Assembly: GCA_964019425.1 (NCBI GenBank)
Contig: OZ025803.1
Coordinates: 671,001-735,000, forward strand
Direction: 5' to 3'
DNA: 64,000 nucleotides
Origin: Flectonema sp. DT1601
Lineage: Eukaryota > Euglenozoa > Diplonemea > Diplonemida > Diplonemidae
Positions 10,901-19,406 of this stretch are shown here, piece after piece; the stretch's first letter is position 1; every line of letters begins with the position of its first letter. The notes under the pieces were generated by a model, which had not been told where the DNA came from, ran no database searches, and worked only from the letters and a program-made list of their open reading frames with translations. The position numbers and the translations under genes are program-made.

Positions 10901-13900
10901 TATCTCGTCTTCCCACTCATCCTCCTTGAATATCGGGGGTAGATCCGTACTGATAGGTGCTCCGTCGCCCCCCATCAGCAACTCCCCCCTATCTTCGACC
11001 GCTCTCGCCCAGCTATACGCTAGCGTTGTTGATATCTCTTTCGACAGTGCCCTCCACGCCTCTGCCGGTCTCCGTGTCCTCAGAGAAATCGCCTTGATGA
11101 AGGCCGCAGCTGCCTCATTCATGGCCCCGTCGCGCGTGAAGACTAGAGGAACGAAAGCTATTCCCTTCGAGCTACACTCCTCCCCGTATTTCTTCACCTT
11201 TTCCCTCTCCTTCGCCTGGATGACCCGCCTCGCATCCAAGTGCGATCCCCGGGACAGACTTGTCTGCGAGCATACCTCGATGACCGTCACGTCGTACGCC
11301 GCCGGTCTTCCTGTCCAGTTTCGTGTCGTTCCCGGCACTGCCTCGCTTACCAGGATGTCGGCCGGTTTCCTCCCTCCATCTAGGATTCGTTGCGGCTCCA
11401 TTTCCACGGACATCCCCGTCACCCTTGCCTGCTTCGCCAGGAAATCCCTGACTAGGTTATGGCGTATGGTTGGCGTTGCCCCCCGGTTACACATCCCTGC
11501 GTGCACCCCCCGAGGGTCTAGCTTAGCGTTGCACCTCTTGCATAGCTGTCCCGCCTGTAAGACCTCCAGCCCTAAATGCGCCCTGATCGCGGTCCGGAAA
11601 ATTTGCGACGGCATCACGGTTCCCGTGTCGCTTGCCTCCGCCAACCACGCACTCGCCCTCGGCATGGACACCGCTCTGAAGTGTGCAAGTCTTTCTCGGT
11701 CTCCGCTCCCCTTCAGGTCGTTGACCATCTTCGTTTTCAGCGAGGCGTCGATCTTCATTGACAGCTCTCTCTGTCGCACTACCTTATCGAGGTCCAGGTC
11801 GCACTCCTCCGAGGTCTCCAGCGTCAGCGCTTTACACACCCCACTCCACTCCTCAGGGTCGACTTGGTATTGGGCGTCCAGCTCCACGCACAGTTTCCTC
11901 GTCGCAGTGGCCGACGCTGCTCTGCCCGCCGCCGCGTGTCTCCCACAGTTTCGCAGGCCCACCCCCCCTTCCCGCAAAGGTAGCTCCGCCTGTAAGTGCG
12001 CCCGCTCATCCATATCCCCACCCACGAGACCCCGCAACACGCTTCTCACCACCGCATCGAAATCTGCCAGACCTGATCGCTGGTCCTCCAGGTACATTGA
12101 CCTCATCAAGTATACCATCTTCCCATACGAATGGCAGTATCGTAGCTGGGTCAGCGCTACGTGCCGATCCGGTAGCATCGTCAGTGACTCGCTTACTTTC
12201 TTCAGCTTCGTCACGTACTGCAGCAGGTATTCCTTGCAGTAGCTCCCACTCCCTACCGGTAGCTTGAGAATGGTGAAGTTTCCCTCGGACTCTTGTTTCA
12301 CCTTCTCCAAGCCCCCCTTCGGTTCCAGGCCCACCCGCAGAGGTACGAATACGCACTTCGCCTCCTTTACCTTTAGCCCCAGGCTTGATGCCTTTTGTAC
12401 CAGGTAGTCGTACGCCTTCGCTAGTTCGTCTACGCCTCCCATCAACACTCCATCGTCTAAGAACCAGAGGCTTCCATCCAGTCCCATCTTCTTGAGTCCC
12501 TCCAGTAGGCTTTTTATCCCGAGTGAGAAAAGGAGAGGCCCCGCCGGATCCCCCTGTTGGGCCCCCTCCCTCGACGGAATCGTGGTATCCTCAAAAAAGA
12601 GGCTCGTCGGTCTCTCGTAACACCACGATGCCAAAGGCAACAGTTCCGGCAGCGTGGACGCCAGCTCACGCAGGAACACCGCCCTCGAGACACAGTTAAA
12701 AGCGTTCTCAAAATCAATGGTCAGGATTGCCTTGTTGGCCCCCCTGTTCCTCTTCGCGTAGTCCCGTACTATTGCGTACACCGCCTCCACCCCACTGGGT
12801 ACCGCCACCCCCAGCTGTCCTCCTGGCTTTAAGAGGTTTGGTATCTTGGGCCTTATTTTTGCTAGCACTATCTTCCACGCCCACCTCCGCAGTGATTCCC
12901 CTACTGCTATTGGTCTATACCCGGTCGGCTCTTTCTTCAGCGCGATCAGGCGAGCTCCTGCCAACACCGGTGCCGCCTCATAAGGTACTTTCCCTCTTAC
13001 CAGTAGCTCTAATGTAGTGCAGAGCGTTGGCATCAACCCTCGCAGTCCCGTGTCGCACGCTTGCTTCAGGAGCTCCACGCTTAATCCCGACGGTCCGGCC
13101 CCCGTGTCCTTCGGGAATGTCTTCAGCGATGCTAGTGCTTCCTCCGGCGACACTACTGTGTTCCCCGTTCTCACCCCCTCCAGGTCTATCTTCTCGTGCA
13201 TGGGACTCGGGTGGATGGTCTGCATCGCCGCCAGGACTTCCGGCGCGTTCGGCGCTAGCCCGCTCGACACCAGGCATTTATTAGCCTGCGCGTACCTCCC
13301 TCTCCTGCTCAGGGCGCAGCACCGCTCATACCGTTCTCCCTGTGTCGTTTCCTTCTCCCGTCGTCTTTTGTTCCTCTTTGCCCTCGTGCTCCACATCGCT
13401 ACATACTCTCCCCTCAGCCATCCTTCCAGCCTGCTCGTCAGCCTCTCCCTATGCGTCTCTGTCCCCTTCTCATCCTTCCGCACCGCCGGCGTTCCCAGGC
13501 ATGCTTTCGGGAGCATCAATAGCAGCTTCCATGCCCGCGGGTCATTCCGCTGTGCTATCCGTTGCAATGTTGCCATGAGAGCTCTCGCCCACAACATCGT
13601 CAGCCTCTCGTCCAACTTTTTTGGCACCACTACCTGTGCCGCCCCTATCTCCTCCCACGACGGCAGCTCTCCAAGCTCTTTTTCGTCTGGCCACGGGGCG
13701 TTCTGAACCTCTTCCTCCCCCCCATCTAGCGCCATGGCTTCTCTACATCTCGGGTGGACCCCGGTGCTGCTTCCCGTCAGACACCCACACATCGTGCATG
13801 GTCGCACCCCCATCGCCTGCTGCTCCGCCTCCGTGAGAGGGCGATCTGACAGGAGGTGCTCCTTGTTCAAGTGGCCTAATAGTCCTCCCCAGTTCTTATA

Positions 13901-16900
13901 TCCCTCAAATCGCTGGGCGCGTGATCGCGAGCATTCTCCCCTGGGGCAGTAGTAAGGCCCAGACCCCCTCAGTCCCGCGCTTGGTCCCGTCCCCAGGCCT
14001 ATCCTCACCGCAGCCTCTTCAGCCGTTTGTTCGGAGAGCTTCAGCACATACACCGCCTCGGCTCTCTCCTCCACCCGATTGAGCATTTCGGCGTCCGCTT
14101 GGAGCACTGCCTCGTAGTGTTCTTTATCCAGCACTATCCACAGCGGGATGTCCTCAGTCCTTCTCAGGGGCAGCATCTTTAGGAGTCTCCCCGCCTCCCA
14201 CACTATGATCACTACTCCCATCTGGTCCGCCGCAACCTGCAGCGCTACGTTGTCCCCCCATCCCTTGTTCTCCAGTCGTACAGCGTAGTCCTCCTTGGCC
14301 AGTCCGTTGACGAACCATTGGTCCGTCCTCTCTTCACCTCTCATGTATTCCGCGAGTCTCTTCCGCAGCACCCTCGCACCCACTCGCCGATTCCATTCTC
14401 CCTTCGCCAGTAGGATTGCTCGGAACATACAGTCCCCATCCCCCTTAGTCTTGGTTACACTGACTCTCGGGAACTCCCTCTGTAGTTCTATGGACGTGCT
14501 TGGCGTTGCTTCCCCCTCCACCTCTCTGGAGCTGCTCAACTTCCTACACCTTGGGTGCATACTGGCCGTCCCCTTCATTGCTCGTCCGCAGTGTCCGCAC
14601 GCCTTCATGCCGCAGTCAGCCCACTGGTCCTGTCCCAATTGACCTTTATGCTTCCCATCTATGTGTGCCAGCAGGCCATTCTCCGTCCCAGACCACTCAC
14701 ACACTGGGCAGCTCGCACCCCCACCTCTCATCTCGTGGGGCTGCTGCTTGCAACTGCTTCTCGGCTTTGACGTCGACTGTTCATCTTCCGGCGCTCTCTC
14801 TTCCTTTGTTCGTCCCCCACTTTTCGTTTTCCGGGCCTTTTCCCGCTTCTTCTCTTGTTTCTTGTGCCATCGCGCTGGTGGACTCAGTCTCCACCTGTCG
14901 CTCGCCCGGTTTGGCCCCCTCACCTGTTGCGTGATTTCTTCCTGATACCTCTCGGTCTCATTCGTTCCCGCACAACCCACTAGCTTTGGCTGAGGGAATA
15001 ACCATATCGTGGGCTCCAGTTTTTGACATGCTAAAGACGGTAATATTCCTGTTGCCATATGTGTCCCTAGACCCGGCATATCCCTGAGTATCTCTAATTC
15101 CAACATGGCCCGCCACCTCTTTGTATACTCCTGTTCGTGTGCCATTGTCGTGTTCATCCCAGGCCCCCGCGTTGATGCCGTCTCACTCCCTGCCCCTAGT
15201 GTGCGGTTTGTCTTCGACTGGCTGTGCCCCCTCCTCGTGTACGACACGAGCGTGGGTTCTCTAGGCCCCGTCTCCGCATACCTCCTCGGGGCTGCCCCTT
15301 CGCCAAACACATTGTGTCTACTCCTCGAGTACGGCACCAACGCGAGTGCTCCAGGCCCAGCCTCCGCACAGCCCACCGGAGCCGCCCCTTCGCCAATCAC
15401 GTTGTGTCCACTCCCCGAGTACGACACTGTGAGTGCTCCAGGCCCAGCCTCCGCGTAGCTCCCCGGAGCTGTCCCTTCGCCAAACACGTTGTGTCCACTC
15501 CCCGAGTACGACACCGTGAGTGCTCCAGGCCCAGCCTCCGCACAGCTCCCCGGAGCTGTCCCTTCGCCAAACACCTTGTGTCTACTCCCCGAGTACAACA
15601 CCGTGAATGCTCCGGGCCCAGCCTCCGCATAGCTCACCGGAGCTGTCCCTTCGCCAAACACGTCGTGTCTACCCCCCGAGTACAACACCGTGAGTGCTCC
15701 AGGCCCAGCCTCCGCACAGCTCCCCGGAGCTGTCCCTTCGCCAAACACCTTGTGTCTACCCCCCGAGTACAACACCGTGAATGCTCCGGGCCCAGCCTCC
15801 GCATAGCTCACCGGAGCTGTCCCTTCGCCAAACACCTTGTGTCTACCCCCCGAGTACAACACCGTGAGTGCTCCAGGCCCAGCCTCCGCACAGCTCCCCG
15901 GAGCTGTCCCTTCGCCAAACACCTTGTGTCCACTCCCCGAGTACGACACCGTGAATGCTCCAGGCCCAGCCTCCGCGTAGCTCACTGGAGCTGTCCCTTC
16001 GCCAAACACGTCGTGTCCACTCCCCGAGTACGACACTGTGAGTGCTCCAGGCCCAGCCTCCGCGTAGCTCCCCGGAGCTGTCCCTTCGCCAAACACCTTA
16101 TGTCCACTCCTCGAGTGCGACACCGTGAGTGCTCCAGGCCCAGCCTCCGCATAGCTCACCGGAGCTGTCCCTTCGCCAAACACGTTGTGTCCACTCCCCG
16201 AGTACGACACCGTGAGTGCTCCAGGCCCAGCCTCCGCGCAGCTCCCCGGAGCTGTCCCTTCGCCAAACACATTATGTCCACTCCTCGAGTGCGACACCGT
16301 GAGTGCTCCAGGCCCAGCCTCCGCATAGCTCACCGGAGCTGTCCCTTCGCCAAACACCTTGTGTCCACTCCCCGAGTACGACACCGTGAGTGCTCCAGGC
16401 CCAGCCTCCGCGTAGCTCCCCGGAGCTGTCCCTTCGCCAAACACATTATGTCCACTCCTCGAGTGCGACACCGTGAGTGCTCCAGGCCCAGCCTCCGCAT
16501 AGCTCACCGGAGCTGTCCCTTCGCCAAACACATTATGTCCACTCCTCGAGTGCGACACCGTGAATGCTCCAGGCCCAGCCTCCGCATAGCTCACTGGAGC
16601 TGTCCCTTCGCCAAACACGTCGTGTCCACTCCCCGAGTACGACACTGTGAGTGCTCCAGGCCCAGCCTCCGCGTAGCTCCCCGGAGCTGTCCCTTCGCCA
16701 AACACATTATGTCCACTCCTCGAGTGCGACACCGTGAGTGCTCCAGGCCCAGCCTCCGCATAGCTCACCGGAGCTGTCCCTTCGCCAAACACCTTGTGTC
16801 CACTCCCCGAGTACGACACCGTGAGTGCTCCAGGCCCAGCCTCCGCGTAGCTCCCCGGAGCTGTCCCTTCGCCAAACACCTTGCGTCCACTCCCCGAGTA

Positions 16901-18853
16901 CGACACCGTGATTGCTCCAGGCCCAGCCTCCGCACAGCCCGCCGGAACTGTCCCTTCGCCAAACACCTTGTGTCTACTCCCCGAGTACAACACCGTGAAT
17001 GCTCCGGGCCCAGCCTCCGCATAGCTCCCCGGAGCTGTCCCTTCGCCAAACACATTATGTCCACTCCTCGAGTGCGACACCGTGAGTGCTCCAGGCCCAG
17101 CCTCCGCACAGCCCGCCGGAACTGTCCCTTCGCCAAACACCTTGTGTCTACTCCCCGAGTACGACACCGTGAATGCTCCGGGCCCAGCCTCCGCATAGCT
17201 CACCGGAGCTGTCCCTTCGCCAAACACATTATGTCCACTCCTCGAGTGCGACACCGTGAGTGCTCCAGGCCCAGCCTCCGCACAGCTCCCCGGAGCTGTC
17301 CCTTCGCCAAACACGTTGTGTCCACTCCCCGAGTACGACACCGTGAGTGCTCCAGGCCCAGCCTCCGCACAGCCCGCCGGAACTGTCCCTTCGCCAAACA
17401 CCTTGTGTCTACTCCCCGAGTACAACACCGTGAATGCTCCGGGCCCAGCCTCCGCATAGCTCCCCGGAGCTGTCCCTTCGCCAAACACATTATGTCCACT
17501 CCTCGAGTGCGACACCGTGAGTGCTCCAGGCCCAGCCTCCGCACAGCTCCCCGGAGCTGTCCCTTCGCCAAACACGTTGTGTCCACTCCCCGAGTACGAC
17601 ACCGTGAGTGCTCCAGGCCCAGCCTCCGTCTCTGCCAGTTGGTCGAGCACGCTGTGCTCCATCCTCTCGCCGTGGGTATTGAGCTCCGACCTCTCCGCCT
17701 GCTGCTCTTTCGGGTCATAGATTCTCCCATCCGTGACAAACACCACTTCCCCCTTTCCCTCGCTCGTCAACTGGTAAAAGACGTCCACAGCCATCTGGAG
17801 GTCACTCTGGAGCATCGAACCTCTGGAGTTGGAATCCGCACACAAACCGACGCCCGTACTTGACTTATCCGAAAGCATTCCACCAGTACTAGTCCCCAAC
17901 GGTGTCCTTCCTAACAGAGATCCGCGCTTATCCCTGTCTGTGAACCGGGATGGCTCCATCTGTGCTCCCTTCAATTCTACCACCAATTCCTGTCCCATGT
18001 CCGTTTTGCCACCGTTCAGCGGTAGCAGCTTGTTCCAAACGCGCTGAGTCTCCCTCTGTCCATCAGAACCGTGTGAGTGCCGAGCGAAGGTATCGAACAC
18101 CGATTCTACTCCATGTGCAAAGAGAACTAGATCCAGTGTAGGGTATCGCTCATGCTTGGTCACAGCACAGAGACACTCCAGGGCTGAAGAATTATGGAAG
18201 CACTTCATCCTTGCCCGGCATTCGCTACGGTCAAGGTCCTTGCTCTCTTGGCCAGCGTAGTCTGCCGAGCTACCGTTAAAAGTGCACCAAGGGCTCGTGT
18301 CATGGGCCGTCTTGCTCGTCGAACAGCGTTCAGCACCTCCTTGTGACGGGGTGAGTGAAAGATCCCAGTAACAATGCAGTTCCTCATCGTATCGCCCCTC
18401 TTCGGAGTGGTTTACGGCACACGTGCTTCTCTGCCACTCGAAGTGCCGACTGTTGCCGTATCGTTCTGCCACATATCGCTTCTCAATGCACTGAACACCG
18501 TCATTTGCCCCATTGTACGCATCCTCATGGTCGACCGCCACCGTCCCGGAAAAGTCGTAGGTCTGAGTCGGGAAAGGGACCGCTAGTTGTCCATAAACGC
18601 ATGTCGAACCTGCGAAGTCCATGGTAGATGTCGCCTGCCCCAAACATGCACCGGCGCGTTCCCCTTCGTCGGATCTTTCAATCGGCTGTTCAGTACACCC
18701 CAAATTCAATCTATTCCACACGTCGTCATCTGTACCAGCAAGACATCCCTGATTCGCCCCTTCGCTAAAAGGCAGCGATCCTCCCTCCAGCTGATGGTTG
18801 GCGGTCACACTTCCCGCAAAGACGCAGGCTAACCACATCACATGATACATCAT
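4919..18853 (-). CDS. giant LINE polyprotein: vWA-like/repeat N-terminus, OTU, RT, RLE, two USP-like domains, RNase H1-type modules
   Basis: 4644 residues, uninterrupted. Approximate order: signal-peptide-like start (1-20) and Cys-rich vWA-like region ending VVFVTDGR (to 390); 29-residue repeats (405-1205); C2H2-like finger (1383); OTU protease with GDGDCMFRAI (1470) and HYEAV (1578); second finger (1640-1665); RT with DFENAFN (2046), GAQQGDPAGPLLFSL and FLDDG (2134); CCHC motif CKRC...HAGMC (2440) and endonuclease core KPADILV...YDVTV (2498-2520); USP-like domain with GTCYAA (2862) and zinc-type Cys pairs; Pro/Glu-rich linker with an internal duplication; clear USP with GDSCYLNATLQAL (3716), QQDAH and GSGHYTSF...YQDDEV (3923); two RNase H1 hybrid-binding-type modules (4078, 4141); two degenerate RNase H-like folds; C-terminal Cys/His finger and basic tail. 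RT, endonuclease, OTU and second USP motifs look intact. The start is the first ATG after the A tract. Its G+C is well above the flanking genes. Confidence 0.88.
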   Translation of the reverse strand: MMYHVMWLACVFAGSVTANHQLEGGSLPFSEGANQGCLAGTDDDVWNRLNLGCTEQPIERSDEGERAGACLGQATSTMDFAGSTCVYGQLAVPFPTQTYDFSGTVAVDHEDAYNGANDGVQCIEKRYVAERYGNSRHFEWQRSTCAVNHSEEGRYDEELHCYWDLSLTPSQGGAERCSTSKTAHDTSPWCTFNGSSADYAGQESKDLDRSECRARMKCFHNSSALECLCAVTKHERYPTLDLVLFAHGVESVFDTFARHSHGSDGQRETQRVWNKLLPLNGGKTDMGQELVVELKGAQMEPSRFTDRDKRGSLLGRTPLGTSTGGMLSDKSSTGVGLCADSNSRGSMLQSDLQMAVDVFYQLTSEGKGEVVFVTDGRIYDPKEQQAERSELNTHGERMEHSVLDQLAETEAGPGALTVSYSGSGHNVFGEGTAPGSCAEAGPGALTVSHSRSGHNVFGEGTAPGSYAEAGPGAFTVLYSGSRHKVFGEGTVPAGCAEAGPGALTVSYSGSGHNVFGEGTAPGSCAEAGPGALTVSHSRSGHNVFGEGTAPVSYAEAGPGAFTVSYSGSRHKVFGEGTVPAGCAEAGPGALTVSHSRSGHNVFGEGTAPGSYAEAGPGAFTVLYSGSRHKVFGEGTVPAGCAEAGPGAITVSYSGSGRKVFGEGTAPGSYAEAGPGALTVSYSGSGHKVFGEGTAPVSYAEAGPGALTVSHSRSGHNVFGEGTAPGSYAEAGPGALTVSYSGSGHDVFGEGTAPVSYAEAGPGAFTVSHSRSGHNVFGEGTAPVSYAEAGPGALTVSHSRSGHNVFGEGTAPGSYAEAGPGALTVSYSGSGHKVFGEGTAPVSYAEAGPGALTVSHSRSGHNVFGEGTAPGSCAEAGPGALTVSYSGSGHNVFGEGTAPVSYAEAGPGALTVSHSRSGHKVFGEGTAPGSYAEAGPGALTVSYSGSGHDVFGEGTAPVSYAEAGPGAFTVSYSGSGHKVFGEGTAPGSCAEAGPGALTVLYSGGRHKVFGEGTAPVSYAEAGPGAFTVLYSGGRHKVFGEGTAPGSCAEAGPGALTVLYSGGRHDVFGEGTAPVSYAEAGPGAFTVLYSGSRHKVFGEGTAPGSCAEAGPGALTVSYSGSGHNVFGEGTAPGSYAEAGPGALTVSYSGSGHNVIGEGAAPVGCAEAGPGALALVPYSRSRHNVFGEGAAPRRYAETGPREPTLVSYTRRGHSQSKTNRTLGAGSETASTRGPGMNTTMAHEQEYTKRWRAMLELEILRDMPGLGTHMATGILPSLACQKLEPTIWLFPQPKLVGCAGTNETERYQEEITQQVRGPNRASDRWRLSPPARWHKKQEKKREKARKTKSGGRTKEERAPEDEQSTSKPRSSCKQQPHEMRGGGASCPVCEWSGTENGLLAHIDGKHKGQLGQDQWADCGMKACGHCGRAMKGTASMHPRCRKLSSSREVEGEATPSTSIELQREFPRVSVTKTKGDGDCMFRAILLAKGEWNRRVGARVLRKRLAEYMRGEERTDQWFVNGLAKEDYAVRLENKGWGDNVALQVAADQMGVVIIVWEAGRLLKMLPLRRTEDIPLWIVLDKEHYEAVLQADAEMLNRVEERAEAVYVLKLSEQTAEEAAVRIGLGTGPSAGLRGSGPYYCPRGECSRSRAQRFEGYKNWGGLLGHLNKEHLLSDRPLTEAEQQAMGVRPCTMCGCLTGSSTGVHPRCREAMALDGGEEEVQNAPWPDEKELGELPSWEEIGAAQVVVPKKLDERLTMLWARALMATLQRIAQRNDPRAWKLLLMLPKACLGTPAVRKDEKGTETHRERLTSRLEGWLRGEYVAMWSTRAKRNKRRREKETTQGERYERCCALSRRGRYAQANKCLVSSGLAPNAPEVLAAMQTIHPSPMHEKIDLEGVRTGNTVVSPEEALASLKTFPKDTGAGPSGLSVELLKQACDTGLRGLMPTLCTTLELLVRGKVPYEAAPVLAGARLIALKKEPTGYRPIAVGESLRRWAWKIVLAKIRPKIPNLLKPGGQLGVAVPSGVEAVYAIVRDYAKRNRGANKAILTIDFENAFNCVSRAVFLRELASTLPELLPLASWCYERPTSLFFEDTTIPSREGAQQGDPAGPLLFSLGIKSLLEGLKKMGLDGSLWFLDDGVLMGGVDELAKAYDYLVQKASSLGLKVKEAKCVFVPLRVGLEPKGGLEKVKQESEGNFTILKLPVGSGSYCKEYLLQYVTKLKKVSESLTMLPDRHVALTQLRYCHSYGKMVYLMRSMYLEDQRSGLADFDAVVRSVLRGLVGGDMDERAHLQAELPLREGGVGLRNCGRHAAAGRAASATATRKLCVELDAQYQVDPEEWSGVCKALTLETSEECDLDLDKVVRQRELSMKIDASLKTKMVNDLKGSGDRERLAHFRAVSMPRASAWLAEASDTGTVMPSQIFRTAIRAHLGLEVLQAGQLCKRCNAKLDPRGVHAGMCNRGATPTIRHNLVRDFLAKQARVTGMSVEMEPQRILDGGRKPADILVSEAVPGTTRNWTGRPAAYDVTVIEVCSQTSLSRGSHLDARRVIQAKEREKVKKYGEECSSKGIAFVPLVFTRDGAMNEAAAAFIKAISLRTRRPAEAWRALSKEISTTLAYSWARAVEDRGELLMGGDGAPISTDLPPIFKEDEWEDEIQDLVDKMGSIGEGPDESGRLLSEADRSVGRTTRPDAAPEIGQAARDSTQKAGNQREVQAPESGTRSTLQEPKELEQTHGGAGEPGEARTEEPSTEESGVGGRTPAEGPTPDRGNAITEPSRAEEPGPTTKETGRLPGAPVVKLVVSEGKPGSVPRFKGHGRDVMAQLERDMADLDITKRPLLSYEASGKQDDKWATSDVRGFENTRGTCYAAATVCSLIWATPLIGLMREKETADKTCVGGCLACVLWKMSKEDHPRLDGLMEETRVTIQDFTADTVRKEITRYSLAGGSPLAFLKQILNNLALRECAVWGGTLRSLFESRLKATHRCVCGFVRQEVQLSFMVLDPKTKPETAKIILLGGPLEEETKSPTICERCRSPNRDCTVQWRFAEMPPILFAKERVEQTTRAAFQVETESGPRSYVLTGSVCGNGRHAMTMVRTPRNRWACVSDERVRSKEGPGTGPLYWVYTRIEGTEGLLSEKLLSIDHRMRTSRALKPRPMDDKSGRARRWYFDQKTQVAKEAVVERREEPVLHVEKPRAEQPPSPSEPKPLEPASNGDIAKLTQETKEEPPVQTNRSKGDGGQQALPPPQLLKSEARSPERAEGSTTEPMRMDGSDQTKDVTEPSAGIGLHAGGNYSDTSLSLSEPPPVKPHGNVETLEPASNGDIAKLTQETKEAPPVQTNRSEGDGGQQAPPPPQLLKSEARSPERAEGSTTEPMRMDGSDQTKDVTEPSAGIGSHAGGNYSDTSLSLSEPPPVKPHENVERMPQGLSAVPLTLSKQPEDQDRRQTPPAPQQSVLKLQETGQDLLQVPVKVAERSKEPEAPPAVKEESNLPARNLSPPVSISTPSQDVRTPTQPLRDPEQGEPHALVKPTEGAQTQANGLVSEGAAPQKSRREPTEPKTSREQGLKLGFYATGPTTWETAPWEGEQDPEEAQQKREPLVPQEANAREEDREGYDEPTARGTDGEADVQMENYESQEGANSQELMEEVTGEIAETSEPLAYGMDEGGDILMEDCEPESNLFCTRVAPAAPCLGSRGPDVTEPQSQGGGTNIQTRTTWMEGLTNLGDSCYLNATLQALLKGSHVDFQRARNTPHVCGTRCTVCALALVQGGGSQGEITRITREWMGRGQQDAHGALLHIVSDLQERARPGDLLANAFTCMVAVERTCICCGGGSQSIELDCGLILRGWDLQSALESTTIPQDYVCGLCGTGSLQERRILMEAPETMIVCIVNENATKMALGEQVSMRNSKIQADYRVSAVVVHQGCLGSGHYTSFTLSPGGWRYQDDEVERATSWREVLSSVPYVLFLRRQATKEMFCANEVPMMPRLAPQVVRVTPPEQHGMEGRDYRQVNSEMLIRPGTQKSRTQCEVPQSTRTQNPPNLLRTVKTLGRCEKKNATRVTIRAHTTKGQRSQPATRMESKFKLYAISKGRGRTTIVNSWAEAEKQTKGLSCAVYQGFNNGEEAEAFLRSTDPEYKTADKPVKGPRRNRRYAVPCGRRPGTYSTWSEASLQVLRCPGGKVKKLCTDRRAREYVEEHRATKGLTQPTPPHPAVYLFLGKTGRACLVRSGGGPVMKKWHETTGEEKDPMLAALELALEWVTGKGLLEGPVEVQAYAPLEQWTRERWEKFGAISSVVRARGLVLRLADLPVEVKHTAYQWVCQVMTGETEVEQKPKPAEPVEEPKEGSADPHHGREPRIGWRPSAIHEPEEGVRGQSEPEAAFRDSKKRAKIELIEWHSEKPIYELFYAATQRETRTCVVSGGEVIHMWRFPLKECSPNREGKALGIGMAQLLSYGDAVKEIVAYGSLEHSVESHRRYIEVSQRMAHRLGSTLRLERLPPEASEEAYRWVRGEEKVGRRLLKWKEENGKEVSQAVTSTHEKNIVPETTTEPTMDHDSDKMTSDSSSICSPPTQEDRPPVGMCGCGKEIPQAAIKNPVKHPTKGWCDRCGERIAKGTRVVMCVKCDYAECCGLLERSRRGKEKRKRKSRGSRSKNDAM
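8619..9256 (-). repeat. internal 321-bp tandem duplication in the LINE frame
   Basis: Two adjacent near-identical copies offset by 321 bp (8619-8935 and 8940-9256), differing at only a few bases. Each encodes about 107 residues of Pro/Ser/Glu-rich linker between the two USP-like domains, including the shared SEARSPERAEGSTTEP segment. 321 is a multiple of three, so the frame is kept. Confidence 0.8.
15240..17632 (-). repeat. 87-bp minisatellite encoding about 28 copies of a 29-residue repeat
   Basis: The repeat encodes variants of AEAGPGALTVSYSGSGH followed by VFGEGTAPGSC/Y. I count about 27 good copies plus one degenerate copy at the C-terminal side. Variants (SYSGSG/SHSRSG/LYSGGR; GSC/GSY/VSY/AGC) are shuffled in a higher-order pattern, as expected from unequal crossover. 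The 87-bp period is a multiple of three, so other frames and the opposite strand stay open over the same stretch. Confidence 0.9.
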
Positions 18854-18862
18854 CTCACAAGG

Positions 18863-18863
<1 letters not shown>

Positions 18864-18903
<40 letters not shown>
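18864..18903 (-). other. 40-base A tract just upstream of the LINE start codon
   Basis: A run of 40 T on the plus strand is A40 on the sense strand. It is separated from the ATG at 18853 by only GCCTTGTGAG. It could be an A-rich translational leader, or the poly(A) tail of a separate SL-bearing noncoding retrocopy (24221 to 18904) inserted directly next to the LINE. Confidence 0.5.
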
Positions 18904-18996
18904 CTTCTTCCGTTGCCGAGGCGGGTTGGTCAGGCGAGTTAGGGAAAGGTAAAGGTCTAAGTCGGGTCCTCCTTGTAGCGACACAGACAGGAGTCT

Positions 18997-19025
18997 CTGA
19001 CTTGGAAAAAGGAAAGAAAAGGGGA
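18997..19025 (-). promoter_or_regulatory. predicted trans-splice acceptor for the LINE mRNA
   Basis: The minus strand carries a long pyrimidine tract (CTCCCCTTTTCTTTCC...) followed by CAAG and TCAG within a few bases, about 145 bp upstream of the ATG. This is the expected layout of an SL acceptor. Use of this site would remove the 288-bp array from the coding mRNA. Confidence 0.45.
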
Positions 19026-19293
19026 GAGCTTATCTCTAGTCTTATCCTTGTACTCTTCTTCTATTCAACAAAACAACGTCAAACGCTTAGGGGCAAAGAG
19101 TACCTGAGAGACGGCAAGGCGAGACAAATTTCCCGTTCCGCGCACTCCAAACACTGATAAGCTGGTCGACAATATATCAATAAAATGAATACACAATCAC
19201 AAAGAATAACGTAAATTAAGATTAAAATAAAGGTAACGGTTACCACTGTGGATAGTTGATTTTTTTTTTAAATAAAAAAAAAATTTCACCACT

Positions 19294-19361
19294 CGCGTTT
19301 TTGTTCAGTGGTTATTTATGTCGACTTACAGTCGATTCGCCGGGGTTCAATTCTCTATGGG
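19294..19361 (+). other. tRNA(Val)-like remnant in the element 5' region
   Basis: The plus strand has an A-box-like TTGTTCAGTGG, a good 5-bp anticodon stem (GTCGA/TCGAT) around loop CTTACAG (anticodon TAC), and a B-box-like GGGGTTCAATTCT. The acceptor stem does not pair, so it is not a working tRNA gene. It may be a tRNA-derived SINE head or a remnant. It is antisense to the retroelement. Confidence 0.4.
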
Positions 19362-19406
19362 GGTCAGGGGGCGATCAGGGGCGACTTCTACGACTTCGAA
19401 GACTTA

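Noticed and set aside
15224-17863. 879-codon open frame on the plus strand
   Set aside because: It mirrors the 87-bp minisatellite of the LINE protein. A period divisible by three keeps all frames without a stop open on both strands.
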